The notes: generated by a model from the sequence alone, not told the origin. Positions 48,796 to 59,303 are shown, counted from the stretch's first letter. The stretch is 64,000 nucleotides of DNA from Bradyrhizobium sp. CCBAU 53338 (GCF_015291665.1 NZ_CP030049.1:620001-684000), one strand, 5' to 3'. A program made the numbers and translations.

Positions 48796-50017
48796 CGCAA
48801 ACGTCGATCCGGTCATGCCGTCCGCAATGAATGCGGGCGGCGGAGATCAAATCCCGATCCGCTGCACATTTATGCGCGGGGGATCCAGTCGGGGGGGCGT
48901 GTTCCTGGACGACGATCTGCCGCAGGATGAAGTCCAACGGGCTGCCGTCCTGCTCGCGGCGTATGGATCGCCGGACGACCGCCAGATCGATGGTATCGGT
49001 GGCGCAGATCCACTGACCAGCAAGGCCGCCGTCGTGAAGTTGTCGTCGCGCCCGGATGCCGAGATCGAGTATACATTCTACCAAGTCGGCATTGATAATC
49101 CTTCGGTTTCGACAGGTGGCAACTGCGGTAACATGCTTGCCGCGGTCGGGCCGTTCGCTATCCGTCGCGGTTTGATCGATGCGGTCGAGCCAGAAACGAT
49201 TGTGCGGATATATAACACCAATACTCGGCAGGTCGTGGTATCCCGCATTCCGGTTCGCGATGGTGAGCCGCTGTCAGACGGCGACTGCGCAATCGCCGGT
49301 GTGCCCGATACGGGGGCGCCGATCCGTTTAGATTTCGGCAATTGTGCCGGCGCCGTATCAGGCAAGCTATTGCCCACGGGGCGCGCTCGCGAAGCTATAT
49401 CGATCGATGGCAAGACCATTGAAGTGTCACTGATCGACGCGGCCACACCATTCGTTTTTGTCAACGCGGTCGATGTCGGGGCAGTCGGCACCGAGTCGCC
49501 GGACGCGCTACGCATCAACGAAATGCTAATGTCCCGCTTGGAGCAGGTTAGGGGATGGGCGGCTGTTAAACTCGGTCTGGTGACAGATCAAGCCGAGGCC
49601 CGCACCAAAAGCCCAAACATTCCGCGTGTAATAATGGTCTCGCCGCCGAGGTCCTATTCGGCTATTGGTGGCCATGAGGTCGCGGCATCGGACATCGATA
49701 TCTGCGTTCGGCAGCTCGCCATGCAGCGCCCCCACAAGGCGCTCGCCGTCACCGGTGCGGTGTGTACCGCAGTGGCCTGCTCGGTCCCGAACTCGGTAGT
49801 TGCGGCAGCCATCGGCAAGCCGTTGCAGAACGTCCGACTTGGCCATCCGAGCGGCGTGCTGCGAGTAGCCTCGAGTATCGCTCAGGGAGCAAGTGGCCCG
49901 ATCATCGAGAGCGCGCAAATCGAGCGTACGGCACGGATCATTATGGATGGGGCCGTGTATATTCGCCGACGGAAGTTTGAGGAGCTGGCCGCTGCTCTGG
50001 CCAGAAAGATAGCTTGA
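48770..50017 (+). CDS. PrpF-family isomerase
   Basis: This 415-residue protein resembles PrpF/4-oxalomesaconate tautomerase (diaminopimelate-epimerase fold). Markers are CTFMRGGSSRGGVFLDDDLP, QIDGIGGADPLTSKAA, STGGNCGNMLAAVGPFA with the active-site Cys, and HPSGVLRVASS. PrpF isomerises aconitate-type double bonds, which fits a PrpD partner. The start is uncertain: 48770, 48815 and 48830 are all possible, and none has a strong ribosome site; translation is probably coupled to the upstream gene, which it overlaps. The stop overlaps the next start. Confidence 0.88.
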   Translation: MGRRFEQHNANVDPVMPSAMNAGGGDQIPIRCTFMRGGSSRGGVFLDDDLPQDEVQRAAVLLAAYGSPDDRQIDGIGGADPLTSKAAVVKLSSRPDAEIEYTFYQVGIDNPSVSTGGNCGNMLAAVGPFAIRRGLIDAVEPETIVRIYNTNTRQVVVSRIPVRDGEPLSDGDCAIAGVPDTGAPIRLDFGNCAGAVSGKLLPTGRAREAISIDGKTIEVSLIDAATPFVFVNAVDVGAVGTESPDALRINEMLMSRLEQVRGWAAVKLGLVTDQAEARTKSPNIPRVIMVSPPRSYSAIGGHEVAASDIDICVRQLAMQRPHKALAVTGAVCTAVACSVPNSVVAAAIGKPLQNVRLGHPSGVLRVASSIAQGASGPIIESAQIERTARIIMDGAVYIRRRKFEELAAALARKIA

Positions 50018-50811
50018 TGAGTGAGATGCAATCGCACGACGATGGCTTTGTTCCCCCCGCGCGCCAGGGGAAACCCCGCAAGCGAGGGATGACAGCGGTT
50101 ATCGACTACGGTCCGGACGGCTTCGGTTGGACGGGAGAGCGAGGCGTGGCCGATCTGCTTGATTGCGCGGCCGAGTATATCGACTTCGCCAAGATCTATG
50201 CGATGAACGCACTGCTTTTGCCAAAACCGGTCGTGCAGCGGATCGTCAAACTGTACCGCGACTCGGGAGTGAACTGCTATTCAGGCGGCATTCTGTTCGA
50301 ATATGCTTATCAGCGCAACGAAATCGATCGCTTCAGTAGTCATCTGTGTTCGATCGGCTTCACTTCTCTGGAGATTTCGGAAAATTACATCACGCTGAAC
50401 GACAACGAGCGTCTTTCGTTCATCGAGCGCTTTCAGCGCCTTGGGCTTTCGGTTATCTACGAATTTGGGCGTAAGAACCCCGAGCAGCCGATGCGGATGG
50501 AAGAACTTGAAGGTCTCGTCACTTCGTTAACCAATCGAGGCGTCGACCATATTATCGTGGAGCAGTCCGAGATAGACATGGCTGCAAAAAGCGCGCCCGA
50601 TCTGCTCAAGGCGCTGGCGGCCGCGCCTTGGTTCGAACGAATTTTGATTGAGGCTGATCCGTACCGCTACCCAAAACAACATGTCGGCCTGCTGCAGGAT
50701 TTCGGCCCGGATGTCAATCTTGCCAATATCGCGCCCGGGCAGGCCCTGAGACTGGAGGGTTTGCGTCGCGGGATAGGTCGCGCTGTCAATTATTCCATTC
50801 TCGCCGAGTGA
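50017..50811 (+). CDS. Phosphosulfolactate synthase (ComA) family protein
   Basis: This 264-residue protein matches the ComA TIM-barrel family: TAVIDYGPDGFGWTGERGV, AAEYIDFAKIYAMNALLLP, a Glu in FTSLEISENYITL, and RILIEADPYRYP. ComA of methanogens joins sulfite and phosphoenolpyruvate. Bacterial relatives have other or unknown jobs, and here the context is dicarboxylate chemistry rather than coenzyme M. It overlaps prpF (TGATG) and is the last gene of the operon. Confidence 0.85.
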   Translation: MSEMQSHDDGFVPPARQGKPRKRGMTAVIDYGPDGFGWTGERGVADLLDCAAEYIDFAKIYAMNALLLPKPVVQRIVKLYRDSGVNCYSGGILFEYAYQRNEIDRFSSHLCSIGFTSLEISENYITLNDNERLSFIERFQRLGLSVIYEFGRKNPEQPMRMEELEGLVTSLTNRGVDHIIVEQSEIDMAAKSAPDLLKALAAAPWFERILIEADPYRYPKQHVGLLQDFGPDVNLANIAPGQALRLEGLRRGIGRAVNYSILAE

Positions 50812-51222
50812 TACGCTTAAGTCACAGCATCACTGCGAACAAAGTTCAGCGACGGCAAATGCGGCGCGCAGGAAATTGACGTTGTTTGCAACGTAGGGCC
50901 GAGTCCTCGGCGCATGAAGGTGGCGACGTGCTCTATCGTCGCCGCCATTCCGTGCTCCACGCTTGAATGCGTTAGGCTTAGTCGCCAGCTCGGCAGATCG
51001 CGCTGTGGTTATCTCCTTGCCAGCCAGGCTGTAGATCGTGTTATTGTCGGGTTTGGCCTCTCGCAGCATGCCGTCCACGATCTGACGTACGCACTCGGAA
51101 TCTGCGGCGGCCAGCCGGTTTGACTGCGCGCGCAATGGGTGGCGGTCAGCTGCGGAACTTTTGCGAGTTCGTCCCCGTTTGCCAGATAGTGTGCTGGCCG
51201 TACTAGTGTCTCTGCACAATTA
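50812..51222. other. Intergenic, nothing recognised
   Basis: No gene was supported. Short minus-strand frames here continue from the IS630 transposase remnant but do not match the family. Confidence 0.35.
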
Positions 51223-52337
51223 TTATGACTCTTTGGAAGTGTCGGGATAGGCGCGGCCCATTTTGGCGCGGGCCCTGTCTGTCGTGAACATCCATTTGAT
51301 GCGGGAGCGTGCGGCATTCCTCTGGCGTTCCCAAATGGCGATTTCGCGGCGCAGCCGCTTGGGGTCATCGATCCTGCGATCGAGGCACTGTCCCCGCAAG
51401 ACGCCGATCTCGATCTCGACCATGTTGAGCCAGCTTGCGCGTTTGGGGGTGTAGTGGAACTCGAGCCGCCGCAAGATCCGTCGGGCTTCGGCAGGCGGGA
51501 ACGCCTGATAGAGGGCGCCGGCAGAATGAGTCGATAGATTGTCCTGGACGACCCGGATGGTCTCGGCGTCGGATAATGGATGTCGACGAGCTCGCGCATG
51601 CATTGGGCGTAGTCTTCTGCCGCGCGCCGCTCGGTGACTTTGACCTTGCGCCAGGGACGATGCACGTCAAGCAGGACGAAGAGACTGACCGTACCGTTGC
51701 GACGATACTCGTAATCGTAACGTTTGAGCCGCCCGGGCTCGGCCGGGATTGGCTAGCGCGCCTCGCCGATGAGCTGCACCGGGCTTTCATCGAAGCACAC
51801 CACCGGCCGCTCGGGATTGGACGGCTTGGCGTAAAGATCCAGCACGTCCTCCATGCGGGCGACGTATTCGCCATCGATCTGCGGAATGCACCACATGTCC
51901 TTGCGCCAGGGTTTGAGGTCATTTTCGACCAGGCGCCGCCGAACCGTCTCGTGCGACAGGCTCTTGTGCTCGGTGAGCTTGACCAGCGCACCTGCCAGCA
52001 GCTTGAGCGTCCAGCGGGCACGGCCCTCCGGCGGACCGGCACAGGCGGTGGCCACCAGCAAGGCTTCTTCCTTGCCCGTGAGTTTGCGCTCCGCCCCGGG
52101 ACGCGGCTCTTCGCTCAGCGCCCGCTCCAGATTGCGTTCCACGAAGCGTCGCTTAGTCCGGTACACGGTCGAGCCGCCCACGCCGACACTTCTGGCGATC
52201 TCCTCGTCGCCGACCCCGGCATCGGCAGCCAGCAAAATCTGCGCTCGCTTGAGCTTGCGGGACGCATGCTTGCCGCCGCTGAGCAGGGTCTTGAGTTCGG
52301 TGCGCTCGACTTGGCTGAGTTTCCTTGATCGAGGCAC
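51223..52337 (-). pseudogene. IS630-family transposase, nonsense plus frameshift
   Basis: From GTG 52337 the frame encodes the HTH domain ([39 protein letters not shown]) and the first catalytic Asp region ([11 protein letters not shown]). A TAG at about 51753, likely CAG originally, interrupts it. The same frame goes on (YDYEYRRNGTVSLFVLLDVH), then loses one base near 51555. The end is in another frame: VVQDNLSTHSAGALYQAF and HYTPKRASWLNMVEIEIGVL with the catalytic Glu. Stop at 51223. Two lesions make it inactive. Confidence 0.88.
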
Positions 52338-52356
52338 GCACGTACAACTGAATCGG

Positions 52357-52614
52357 ATGGCCGGCGTGAGTCCTTCGGCAAAAACCTTCACGCCCAAACA
52401 GGGGCAATACCTTGCCTTCATCCACCTCTATACGCGGCTGCACCGCAGGGCCCCGGCGGAAACCGACATGCAAGAGTATTTTCGCGTCAGCCCGCCTTCG
52501 GTTCACCAGATGGTGCTGACTCTGGAACGAGCTGGCCTAATCAGACGGCAGCCAAGGATACCCCGCAGCATCGAGGTCCTCGTTGATCCCAAGAGCCTGC
52601 CGGAGCTAATCTGA
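52357..52614 (+). CDS. LexA-type winged-helix DNA-binding protein
   Basis: This 85-residue protein consists of a LexA-like N-terminal DNA-binding domain ([20 protein letters not shown], then [20 protein letters not shown]) with no protease/dimer domain. It starts 20 bases from the 5' end of the IS630 remnant on the other strand, so the two share a promoter region. It could regulate the transposase or be a free-standing regulator. Intact. Confidence 0.72.
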   Translation: MAGVSPSAKTFTPKQGQYLAFIHLYTRLHRRAPAETDMQEYFRVSPPSVHQMVLTLERAGLIRRQPRIPRSIEVLVDPKSLPELI

Positions 52615-54345
52615 CCGCCGGACGCGCAACACGTCAAAATCACTGTGCAGAGCCACTAGACCTTCCGGCTTTTTGGCTTCTCGTCGCAATGAGACGCGCT
52701 TGATCTGCGAGATTTGAAGCGCAACATTCTGAACTCGTCGACATGGCGGGAGATGTAAAGCAATTTGGAAACCAGGACCAGCAACCAGCGTTTGATATCA
52801 TGTGAGATCTCGATCATGCTTTGATCTGCGACGAATGGCGCAAGACGCTCTTAGAAGCCAGCTGCGCTCTGAGTTAGCTCAGCAAAAATTGTATCGTACG
52901 CTTCACATGACCAACCGAAGTTGCTTTCCGTTTTAACAATGGGAATGCCGATGGGAGCATATGCATTGTGCTGGCGCTTACTCACGCTGCCGTCAAGGGA
53001 CAGGGCGAGGTCAGCGGTACCGCACTTTGGCCGATAGCCCGCGGCCCTCCCATGGCCGAAGCGGTTCGGTTTCTTTGCCAGGATATACGACAATGCAATA
53101 GGGCGCATGCACTAGACACCTTCGAGGTTTCGGCAACCCCCTTCCGCATTGATAATGATGCGAGCAGAGCCAGAAGCAGGATCGCCCGCTTGCTCAACGC
53201 TCCTGTCGCTTCGCTGGCTGCGCAAGCACCCTTACAGATCCTGACCGCACTGATCGCCGACGTCTGCCTGTCCGGTTACACGGAAAGGAAGGACCTGCGC
53301 TTGCCGAGGACCGCACCAACCTGTCCGAGCCGGACTCAAAGCTGCACCAGCGATTTTAGGCAATCCACGACTACTCGGATTCGGAGTTCGTGAGGAGAAC
53401 GTCGCGCCTTTCATGCCATAACGCCGGAGGACATTCAGCGGCGTCTATGCCAACGCGATGAAGGAAACCCACTGACCTTCCTACACCAACTAAGCGGCGC
53501 TGCTGTCGAGGTCGAACTTCACGACGGGAGCTCGCCGAACGTCGAACCGACACCTTCATCAACCTCGAGCTCAAGACGGTGGAGAATCCTGCTACTTCTC
53601 TGAATTGCAAGTCCAGGGCCAAGCCAATAGAGCAAATCTTCCTGGTATTTCCACGGCTTCCGCAACTTAAGCCGGACCAGGAGGCGGCGCAATCGCGCTT
53701 TGGCAGGTTTGTGAGCTTGCGGACCGGGTCGACGCCAGGATCGTGCTGTGGACCACGGGCGCGAACGTCTACCCCTACTATAAGCATCCGGCCTTATGCA
53801 GCTGCACCATATGCCCTATGACCCAAGCATGGCGTATTTCCGCCGCGAGCCGATCGCGGCGGATGACAGGATGGTGGATCTGGGTGGCAGAAAGTCAAAA
53901 AGGCGCATCCATTCGGCAACCGGTAATCCTAATCGACTCAGCAGTCTTAGCTCTGGTCAGCCTCGAGACGATCCGAGTTCGCGACTTGCTCATGATGGTG
54001 CGACGCATCTTCCAGCACGTATCGTGGTAGGGAGCTTTCATATCCTCGTGAACGCAGCGGACACTGTTCAGTTACACACCGCGCTGTCGCCGCAGAAGAA
54101 GAGAGCAAAACGGTCCCGTTCTAGGCCGCGCTCTTCTTGATCGATATCGATCATTGTAGCCGATGCTGCAAAGGGGACGTTGAGCTTCCGACCTATGTCG
54201 TAATGCTTCGACCGCTAAGGGGACGCAAATCGATCGTCCGCCCTTTCTCAATCATTTCCTCCCGCCTGATTTTCTCAACCCCCCATTGGCATGGGGCTTG
54301 CTGTCTCGGCATTGCGATCTGATCTTGATACGGAGCGCCTCAAAC
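52615..54345. other. 1.7-kb stretch with no supported gene
   Basis: Overlapping short frames on both strands resist identification. The most protein-like parts are a plus-strand run near 53696-53810 (VCELADRVDARIVLWTTGAN) broken by frame changes, and a minus-strand frame at 52851-53108 ending YDTIFAELTQSAAGF. Both look like remnants. Confidence 0.4.
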
Positions 54346-54582
54346 ATGAGCCACGATACGTCAATAAAGCTATCCGAGCGCGAAAAACAATGCCTGCAGT
54401 TCGCGGCAGAAGGGAGATCGTCTTGGGCAATTGGGAGGGAACTGAAGATCAGCGAGAATACGGTCAATTATCATAAGAACGCCCTGCGAAAGCTTGCTAC
54501 GAGGACCCGCGTCCAGGGTATCATCAAGGCGATACGCCTCAAGCTGATCCCAGATCCGTCGCAGGAAACGCGACGAGGATAA
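54346..54582 (+). CDS. LuxR-type helix-turn-helix fragment or small regulator
   Basis: This 78-residue frame is essentially one LuxR DNA-binding domain (LSEREKQCLQFAAEGRSSWA, then ISENTVNYH and ALRKLATRTRVQGIIKAIRL). There is no effector or receiver domain. One residue appears deleted inside the recognition region (VNYHKNALRK where VNYHIKNALRK is usual). It ends at the IS701 remnant. It is either the remnant of a larger quorum or NodW-type regulator or a single-domain regulator. Confidence 0.6.
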   Translation: MSHDTSIKLSEREKQCLQFAAEGRSSWAIGRELKISENTVNYHKNALRKLATRTRVQGIIKAIRLKLIPDPSQETRRG

Positions 54583-55609
54583 GGACTAGCGCGACGTCGA
54601 GCTTTTGCGACGTCCTCAAGTCCCGGGAATGTGAACCTCCTCCGATCCCCTGAGGCACGTTGCTCGCCAATGAGCCAAGCTTCGTCGCCCGGGAGATGCT
54701 GCTGACCCTTATCCCAAATCCGCTGAGGAGGGCCGTCGGCGGTGCGGACACGGAGAGCAGCAAAGCGGGCTGTCAGCCGACCTTTGGTCCCGCTGCGCCA
54801 GCTCACGGCTTTCCATTTGGCGCTGGCCAGCATTTGTTCTGCGCCAATCGACAAGATATCAGGCACGTGGTGCTTTCGTGGTTTCCCGCGGGCTTTGGTA
54901 ATCGGCCAAATGAGCTTCACATCGACCGGGTACACTTTCAGGTGCCGAGGGATTCCGACAGCCCAGACCAGCCCGCGCTCTGTTAGCCCTAGTCGAAACG
55001 GTACGCTGAGACCGTATCCTGCACCGCCAGCACATATCCAAAGCGCACGTTGGCTGCTATCGCGCGGTCAATCTCGGCCAAAGCAATCTCCGGCTTGGAC
55101 CGTGGCGTTCGATGTTCGACTGGCACGCGAGCGCGCTTCAAACGAGATACGTCGCTTGTCCAACTGTCAGGCAGAAAGAGACGTAACGCGACCATCACGG
55201 GCACTTCGCCGCTCGCAAGCGTCAAAGACACCAGTGTCTGGCAATTTGCCGTTTTACCGAGTGCCGAGGCGTATTGAGCCCCAACACCGACCGAGCGCTC
55301 ACCCTTCTTGGGAAGTGAGGTGTCATCAATAACCAGCACCGCAGCCCTGCCGCCGACAAGTCGATCCGCCTGGTTGAGCAACTCTGTCCCCAGCGGCGTC
55401 GCGTCCCAGACACCGTCCGCAATGAAATGGTGCAACTGGTCGTAGGTGCTGGTGGCAAGGCGTTCCGCCATCGGCTGAACGCTCTTACGATCGCCGGGAC
55501 CGATCAATCCCGCAACATACAGAGGACACATCCGCTGCCGGGTCTTATGACCCAGCCGGTCCAAGAACGGCATCAACCAGCGTTCGAGTTCGTCTTCCCA
55601 TCCTGGCAT
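54580..55609 (-). pseudogene. IS701-family transposase, truncated and frameshifted
   Basis: From ATG 55609 the frame encodes the N-terminal half (MPGWEDELERWLMPFLDRLG, AVLVIDDTSLPKKGERSVG with the first catalytic Asp, and AEIDRAIAANVRFGYVLA) and stops at 54989. The downstream half continues in another frame (YPVDVKLIWPITKARG, ISWRSGTKGRL-like AVSWRSGTKGRLTARFAAL, LPGDEAWLIGEQ) and breaks off near 54600 without the C-terminal catalytic region. It is non-functional. Confidence 0.82.
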
Positions 55610-55678
55610 GGTCAGCCCTCCAAGAGCCGACCACCCATGAATCATTGAAAAATTGATTCGGGAATCTTGAGGGTTCTG

Positions 55679-55730
55679 TGAGGTCGCGTGGCAGGCGCGA
55701 GCCGCGCGCTCGGTCGTGGGTGCGACCTCA
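55679..55730. repeat. Inverted repeat at the presumed left end of the IS91 element
   Basis: TGAGGTCGC (55679-55687) and GCGACCTCA (55722-55730) are perfect inverted copies around a 34-base GC-rich loop. It lies beyond the 3' end of the IS91 transposase, where the replication-origin end of such elements is expected. Confidence 0.5.
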
Positions 55731-56019
55731 TAGAAGCCGGATTGAACGAAGCTGCGGAGTTGTGGGCGCTATGGGAATAGTGCAGCGGGTGCGGCTGCGG
55801 GGAAGGCGCGCCTGTGGTCGCCGGGCGTCGGCGAGACGTTCATCGGATGTGAGCGGCCGGATTGATCGGGCCAAGGGCGCGATCCAGCGAGCGATTTGCT
55901 GCGCTGGGATGCGTGGCCGAACGATTGGCCGGGTGTTCGGAGACGAGTGCGGCCACGGCGACTTCGGACGTTGCCACCGCGAAGGTGATCACAGAAGAGG
56001 TGGATGGTGCAGGCGCTGG

Positions 56020-57198
56020 TCATGACGTATCACAACGAAACGGATGGTCGTGGGCACGGGCTCGCGGGACGACATCGACGCGGCGCATGGTGCCGCCGCA
56101 ATGCGGGCAGACGGGGATCTGACATGTGGTGAGGGGATCGTCGCCGGCTTCTTGATCAGTCGGCGCGTTGCGGACAGCAAGGAGTTGACGGCAGAGAGCG
56201 ATTTTATCGTTGCGTCCGCCATTGGCGAGGAAGCCATAGTGGCGGATGCGATGGAAGCCGTCCGGCAGGGTGTGTAGCAGAAAGCGCCGAATGAACTCAT
56301 CGGCATCAAGCGTCATCACTTTGGCTTTACGATTCTGCCGATAGTCCTTCCAGGGAAAGCTCACCTTGCCGTCGGCAAGCGAGATCAGCCGACTGTTGGC
56401 GATGGCGACGCGGTGCGTATAGCGGCCGAGATAAGCCAGCACCTGTTCGGGCCCGCCAAATGGTGGCTTGGCATAGACGACCCAGTCGGTCCGTCGAAGT
56501 TGATTAAGGCGCGCGGCGAATGCAGCGGGATCGGTGAGATGGGCGAGAGCGCCAAAGAAGCTCAGCTGGCCAGCCGCGTAGGCAGCTTGCAGCTCTTGCA
56601 GAAACAGGCGGCGGAACAGCCGGGAGAGGACGCGCACTGGCAGGAAGAAGCCGGGCCGGCAAGCGACCCAGCGTGTGCCGTCGAGCGAGGGTCCACCGCC
56701 CGGCACGACGCAGTGGATATGCGGATGGTGTTGCAGGGTCTGGCCCCAGGTATGGAGGACGGCAGTCACGCCGAGCTGAGCGCCGAGATGCTTGGGGTCG
56801 GCTGCGATGGTGGTGAGCGTTTCGGCTGCGCAGCGGAACAGGATGGCATAGACGACGGCCTTGTTCTGGAAGGCGATCCCTCCGGCGAGGGCCGGCATGG
56901 TGAAGACGACGTGGAAATACGGTACGGGAAGGAGTTCAGCTTGCCGTTCGGCGAGCCATTGCGCGCGCGCCGCGCCCTGGCACTTCGGGCAATGCCGATT
57001 GCGGCAGGAGTTGTAGGCAATGCGTGTGGCGCCGCAGTCATCGCACTGCTCGACGTGGCCGCCGAGCACAGCCGTCCGGCATGCCGTGATCGCGCCCATG
57101 ACGCGCCGCTCGACGCGGCCCAGATGCTCGGCACGGGCTTGTCGAAACACTTCGCCGTGGCGGCGGAAGATATCCGCCACTTCCAGAACCGGAGCCAT
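56020..57198 (-). CDS. IS91-family transposase (HUH nuclease)
   Basis: This 392-residue rolling-circle transposase has an N-terminal zinc finger (CDDCGATRIAYNSCRNRHCP), an HUH motif (HHPHIHCVVPGG) and the catalytic Tyr region YLGRYTHRVAIANSRL. A second Cys cluster (CPHCGGTMRRVDVV) is at the C terminus. It nicks and transfers single-strand DNA. It is full length and lies 9 bases after the recombinase gene. Confidence 0.93.
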   Translation of the reverse strand: MAPVLEVADIFRRHGEVFRQARAEHLGRVERRVMGAITACRTAVLGGHVEQCDDCGATRIAYNSCRNRHCPKCQGAARAQWLAERQAELLPVPYFHVVFTMPALAGGIAFQNKAVVYAILFRCAAETLTTIAADPKHLGAQLGVTAVLHTWGQTLQHHPHIHCVVPGGGPSLDGTRWVACRPGFFLPVRVLSRLFRRLFLQELQAAYAAGQLSFFGALAHLTDPAAFAARLNQLRRTDWVVYAKPPFGGPEQVLAYLGRYTHRVAIANSRLISLADGKVSFPWKDYRQNRKAKVMTLDADEFIRRFLLHTLPDGFHRIRHYGFLANGGRNDKIALCRQLLAVRNAPTDQEAGDDPLTTCQIPVCPHCGGTMRRVDVVPRARAHDHPFRCDTS

Positions 57199-57207
57199 GG
57201 CGCCCGC

Positions 57208-58068
57208 TCAGCCGGGCGGCACGACCTCCAGGTGGAGCCGGTCCAGCGGACTTGGCGTATTGCTGATGGTCTTGGTGGCGACCTGGGTATAGCGCGCCGT
57301 GCTGGCCAGGCTGGCATGGCCGAGCAGCACCTGGATGATGCGCACGTCGGCCCCGCTCTCCAGGAGATGGGTCGCGAATGTGTGCCGCAACGTGTGCACC
57401 GTCACCGACTTGCTCAAGCCGGCCGCCGCACAAGCTGAACGGCAGGCGGCGTGCAGCACGTTCGGGACGAGCGGACGCTCGTCGTCGCGGCCGGGAAACA
57501 ACCATCGCTTTGGCCGAGTGAGCCGCCAATACGTCCGCAGAATCCTCAAAAGCTGCGGCGAGAGCATAACGTAACGGTCCTTGCCGCCCTTCCCGTGCTC
57601 GACCCGGATCAGCATCCGTTGGCTGTCGATGTCGACAACCTTCAAGAGGACCAGTTCCGATACGCGTAGTCCGGCGGCATAGACCGTGGTCAGCGCGGTA
57701 CGGCTCTTCAGGCTCGGGACTGCTTCCAGGAAGCGCACGACCTCGTCGGCGCTCAGCACGACCGGAAGTTTGCGCGGTTGGCGCGCATAGGCGATGCGCT
57801 CCGGAACGGTGTCATGACCAAGCGTCACACCGTAGAAGAACCGCAGCGCGCACACGATCTGGTTCAGCGCCGGCCAGGACATCCCCGTCGCCACCAGATG
57901 AACCTGGAAGGCACGGATATCCTCCAGGTCAAGGCGGTCGGGAGAGCGACCGAAATACCGGCTCAACTTCGCTACGGCGTTGAGGTAGGATTGCTGCGTC
58001 GCCGGTGACAGATTGCGGACCGTCATGTCCTCGATCATGCGGCGGCGAAGTGGGCTGATCTCAGCCAT
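57208..58068 (-). CDS. Tyrosine recombinase of the IS91 element
   Basis: This 286-residue integrase has a SAM-like N-terminal domain (NLSPATQQSYLNAVAKLSRY) and a catalytic domain with Arg in AAGLRVSELVLLKVVDID, HTLRHTFATHLLESG, the second His-region LLGHASLASTARYTQV with the nucleophilic Tyr. All catalytic residues (R, H, R, H, Y) are visible. Its start lies 8 bases from a strong hairpin at 58076-58129. Confidence 0.93.
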   Translation of the reverse strand: MAEISPLRRRMIEDMTVRNLSPATQQSYLNAVAKLSRYFGRSPDRLDLEDIRAFQVHLVATGMSWPALNQIVCALRFFYGVTLGHDTVPERIAYARQPRKLPVVLSADEVVRFLEAVPSLKSRTALTTVYAAGLRVSELVLLKVVDIDSQRMLIRVEHGKGGKDRYVMLSPQLLRILRTYWRLTRPKRWLFPGRDDERPLVPNVLHAACRSACAAAGLSKSVTVHTLRHTFATHLLESGADVRIIQVLLGHASLASTARYTQVATKTISNTPSPLDRLHLEVVPPG

Positions 58069-58075
58069 CGGAAAA

Positions 58076-58129
58076 CCTCCTGTCTGAAGGGTTGGGCTTC
58101 GAAAACCCGCAATCCTCTCAGACAGGAGG
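58076..58129. repeat. Hairpin upstream of the IS91 recombinase
   Basis: CCTCCTGTCTGA (58076-58087) and TCAGACAGGAGG (58118-58129) are perfect 12-base inverted copies, with an inner GGGTT/AACCC stem. It includes an AGGAGG-complement on the coding strand and ends 8 bases before the recombinase start, so it may be the element terminus, a translation switch, or both. Confidence 0.65.
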
Positions 58130-58364
58130 CAATCCTTGCTATGCCTCCCTACATGCCGCGCCAGCGGCTTCGTTCAATCCTATAAAACGCGGCAAAATCA
58201 ACAATCTGCCAAAGTAGTGCTAGGCGCCGTCGATATAACAGTGGCCTGCGCAGGAGCGAGAGGCCTTTGAGGTGGTCGCGGATGGCGTTTGGCTGTTCTG
58301 AGACACCAGCAGACTTTAACTTGCAGGCGTTTCTCGGTCGCCTCACCAAGCTTGTGGAGCGGGG

Positions 58365-59303
58365 TTATGAGAGCGCGTCGGTCAGCTCCGGAACCGCCTG
58401 GTAGAGGTCGGCGACCAGGCCGTAATCGGCCACCTGGAAGATCGGCGCGTCCTCGTCCTTGTTGATCGCGACGATCACCTTGGAGTCCTTCATGCCGGCC
58501 AGATGCTGGATCGCACCGGAAATGCCGACGGCGACATAGAGCTCGGGGGCCACGACCTTGCCGGTCTGGCCGACCTGCCAGTCGTTCGGCGCATAGCCGG
58601 CGTCCACCGCCGCACGCGAGGCACCGACGCCGGCGCCCAGCTTGTCGGCGAGCGGCTCGATGTATTTGGCGAAGTTCTCGCGGCTCTGCATGGCCCGGCC
58701 ACCAGAGACGATGATCTTGGCCGAGGTCAGCTCGGGACGGTCGCTCTTGGCAACTTCCTCACCGACAAAGGTCGACAGGCCGGGATCGGCCGCGGCAGCG
58801 ACGCTTTCGACCGGCGCGTTGCCACCGGCAGCTGCCGCCGCAAAGGTCGAGGTGCGGACCGTGATGACCTTCTTGGCGTCCTTCGACTTCACCGTCTGGA
58901 TGGCGTTGCCGGCATAGATCGGACGCTCATAGGTGTCGGGCGCGACCACCTTGGTGATCTCCGAGACCTGCATGACGTCGAGCAGCGCCGCGACGCGCGG
59001 CATCACGTTCTTGAAGCGCGAGGTCGCGGGCGCGACGATCGCATCGTAGGACGGGGCCAGCGAAACGATCAGCGCGGCCAGCGGCTCGGCCAGATCGTGC
59101 GCGTAGGCCTCGCCTTCGGCGACCAGCACCTTGGCAACACCAGCGAGCTTCGCGGCGACCTCGGCCGCAGCCTTGGTGCCCTGCCCGCCGCCAGCGACCA
59201 GCACGTGGACGTCGCCGCCGAGCTGGGACGCCGCGGTCAGCGCCTTGTTGGTGGAGTCCTTGAGGACCTCCTGTTCGTGTTCAGCAATCAACAACGCAGT
59301 CAT
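58365..59303 (-). CDS. etfA: Electron transfer flavoprotein alpha subunit
   Basis: This 312-residue protein has an N-terminal Rossmann-like domain and the C-terminal FAD-binding block ([40 protein letters not shown], and [19 protein letters not shown]). With EtfB it carries electrons from acyl-CoA or other flavin dehydrogenases to ETF-quinone oxidoreductase. Its start overlaps the etfB stop. The GC-rich third codon positions look more like core genome than like the AT-richer T3SS region. Confidence 0.96.
   Translation of the reverse strand: MTALLIAEHEQEVLKDSTNKALTAASQLGGDVHVLVAGGGQGTKAAAEVAAKLAGVAKVLVAEGEAYAHDLAEPLAALIVSLAPSYDAIVAPATSRFKNVMPRVAALLDVMQVSEITKVVAPDTYERPIYAGNAIQTVKSKDAKKVITVRTSTFAAAAAGGNAPVESVAAAADPGLSTFVGEEVAKSDRPELTSAKIIVSGGRAMQSRENFAKYIEPLADKLGAGVGASRAAVDAGYAPNDWQVGQTGKVVAPELYVAVGISGAIQHLAGMKDSKVIVAINKDEDAPIFQVADYGLVADLYQAVPELTDALS

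Larger units (their letters stand above)
55679..58150 (-). mobile_element. IS91-family element with tyrosine recombinase
   Basis: The unit contains a tyrosine recombinase followed after 9 bases by an HUH/Y-type IS91 transposase, a known IS91-group arrangement. Hairpins bound it at 55679-55730 and 58076-58129. Both genes are intact. The exact termini are not certain because IS91 elements make no target duplication. It separates the prpD operon side from the etfAB side of the catabolic genes. Confidence 0.75.

Noticed and set aside
51435..52328. 297-codon plus-strand frame
   Set aside because: It lies antisense to the IS630 transposase remnant and resembles no family.
56413..57438. 341-codon plus-strand frame
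   Set aside because: It is antisense to the IS91 transposase and recombinase genes.
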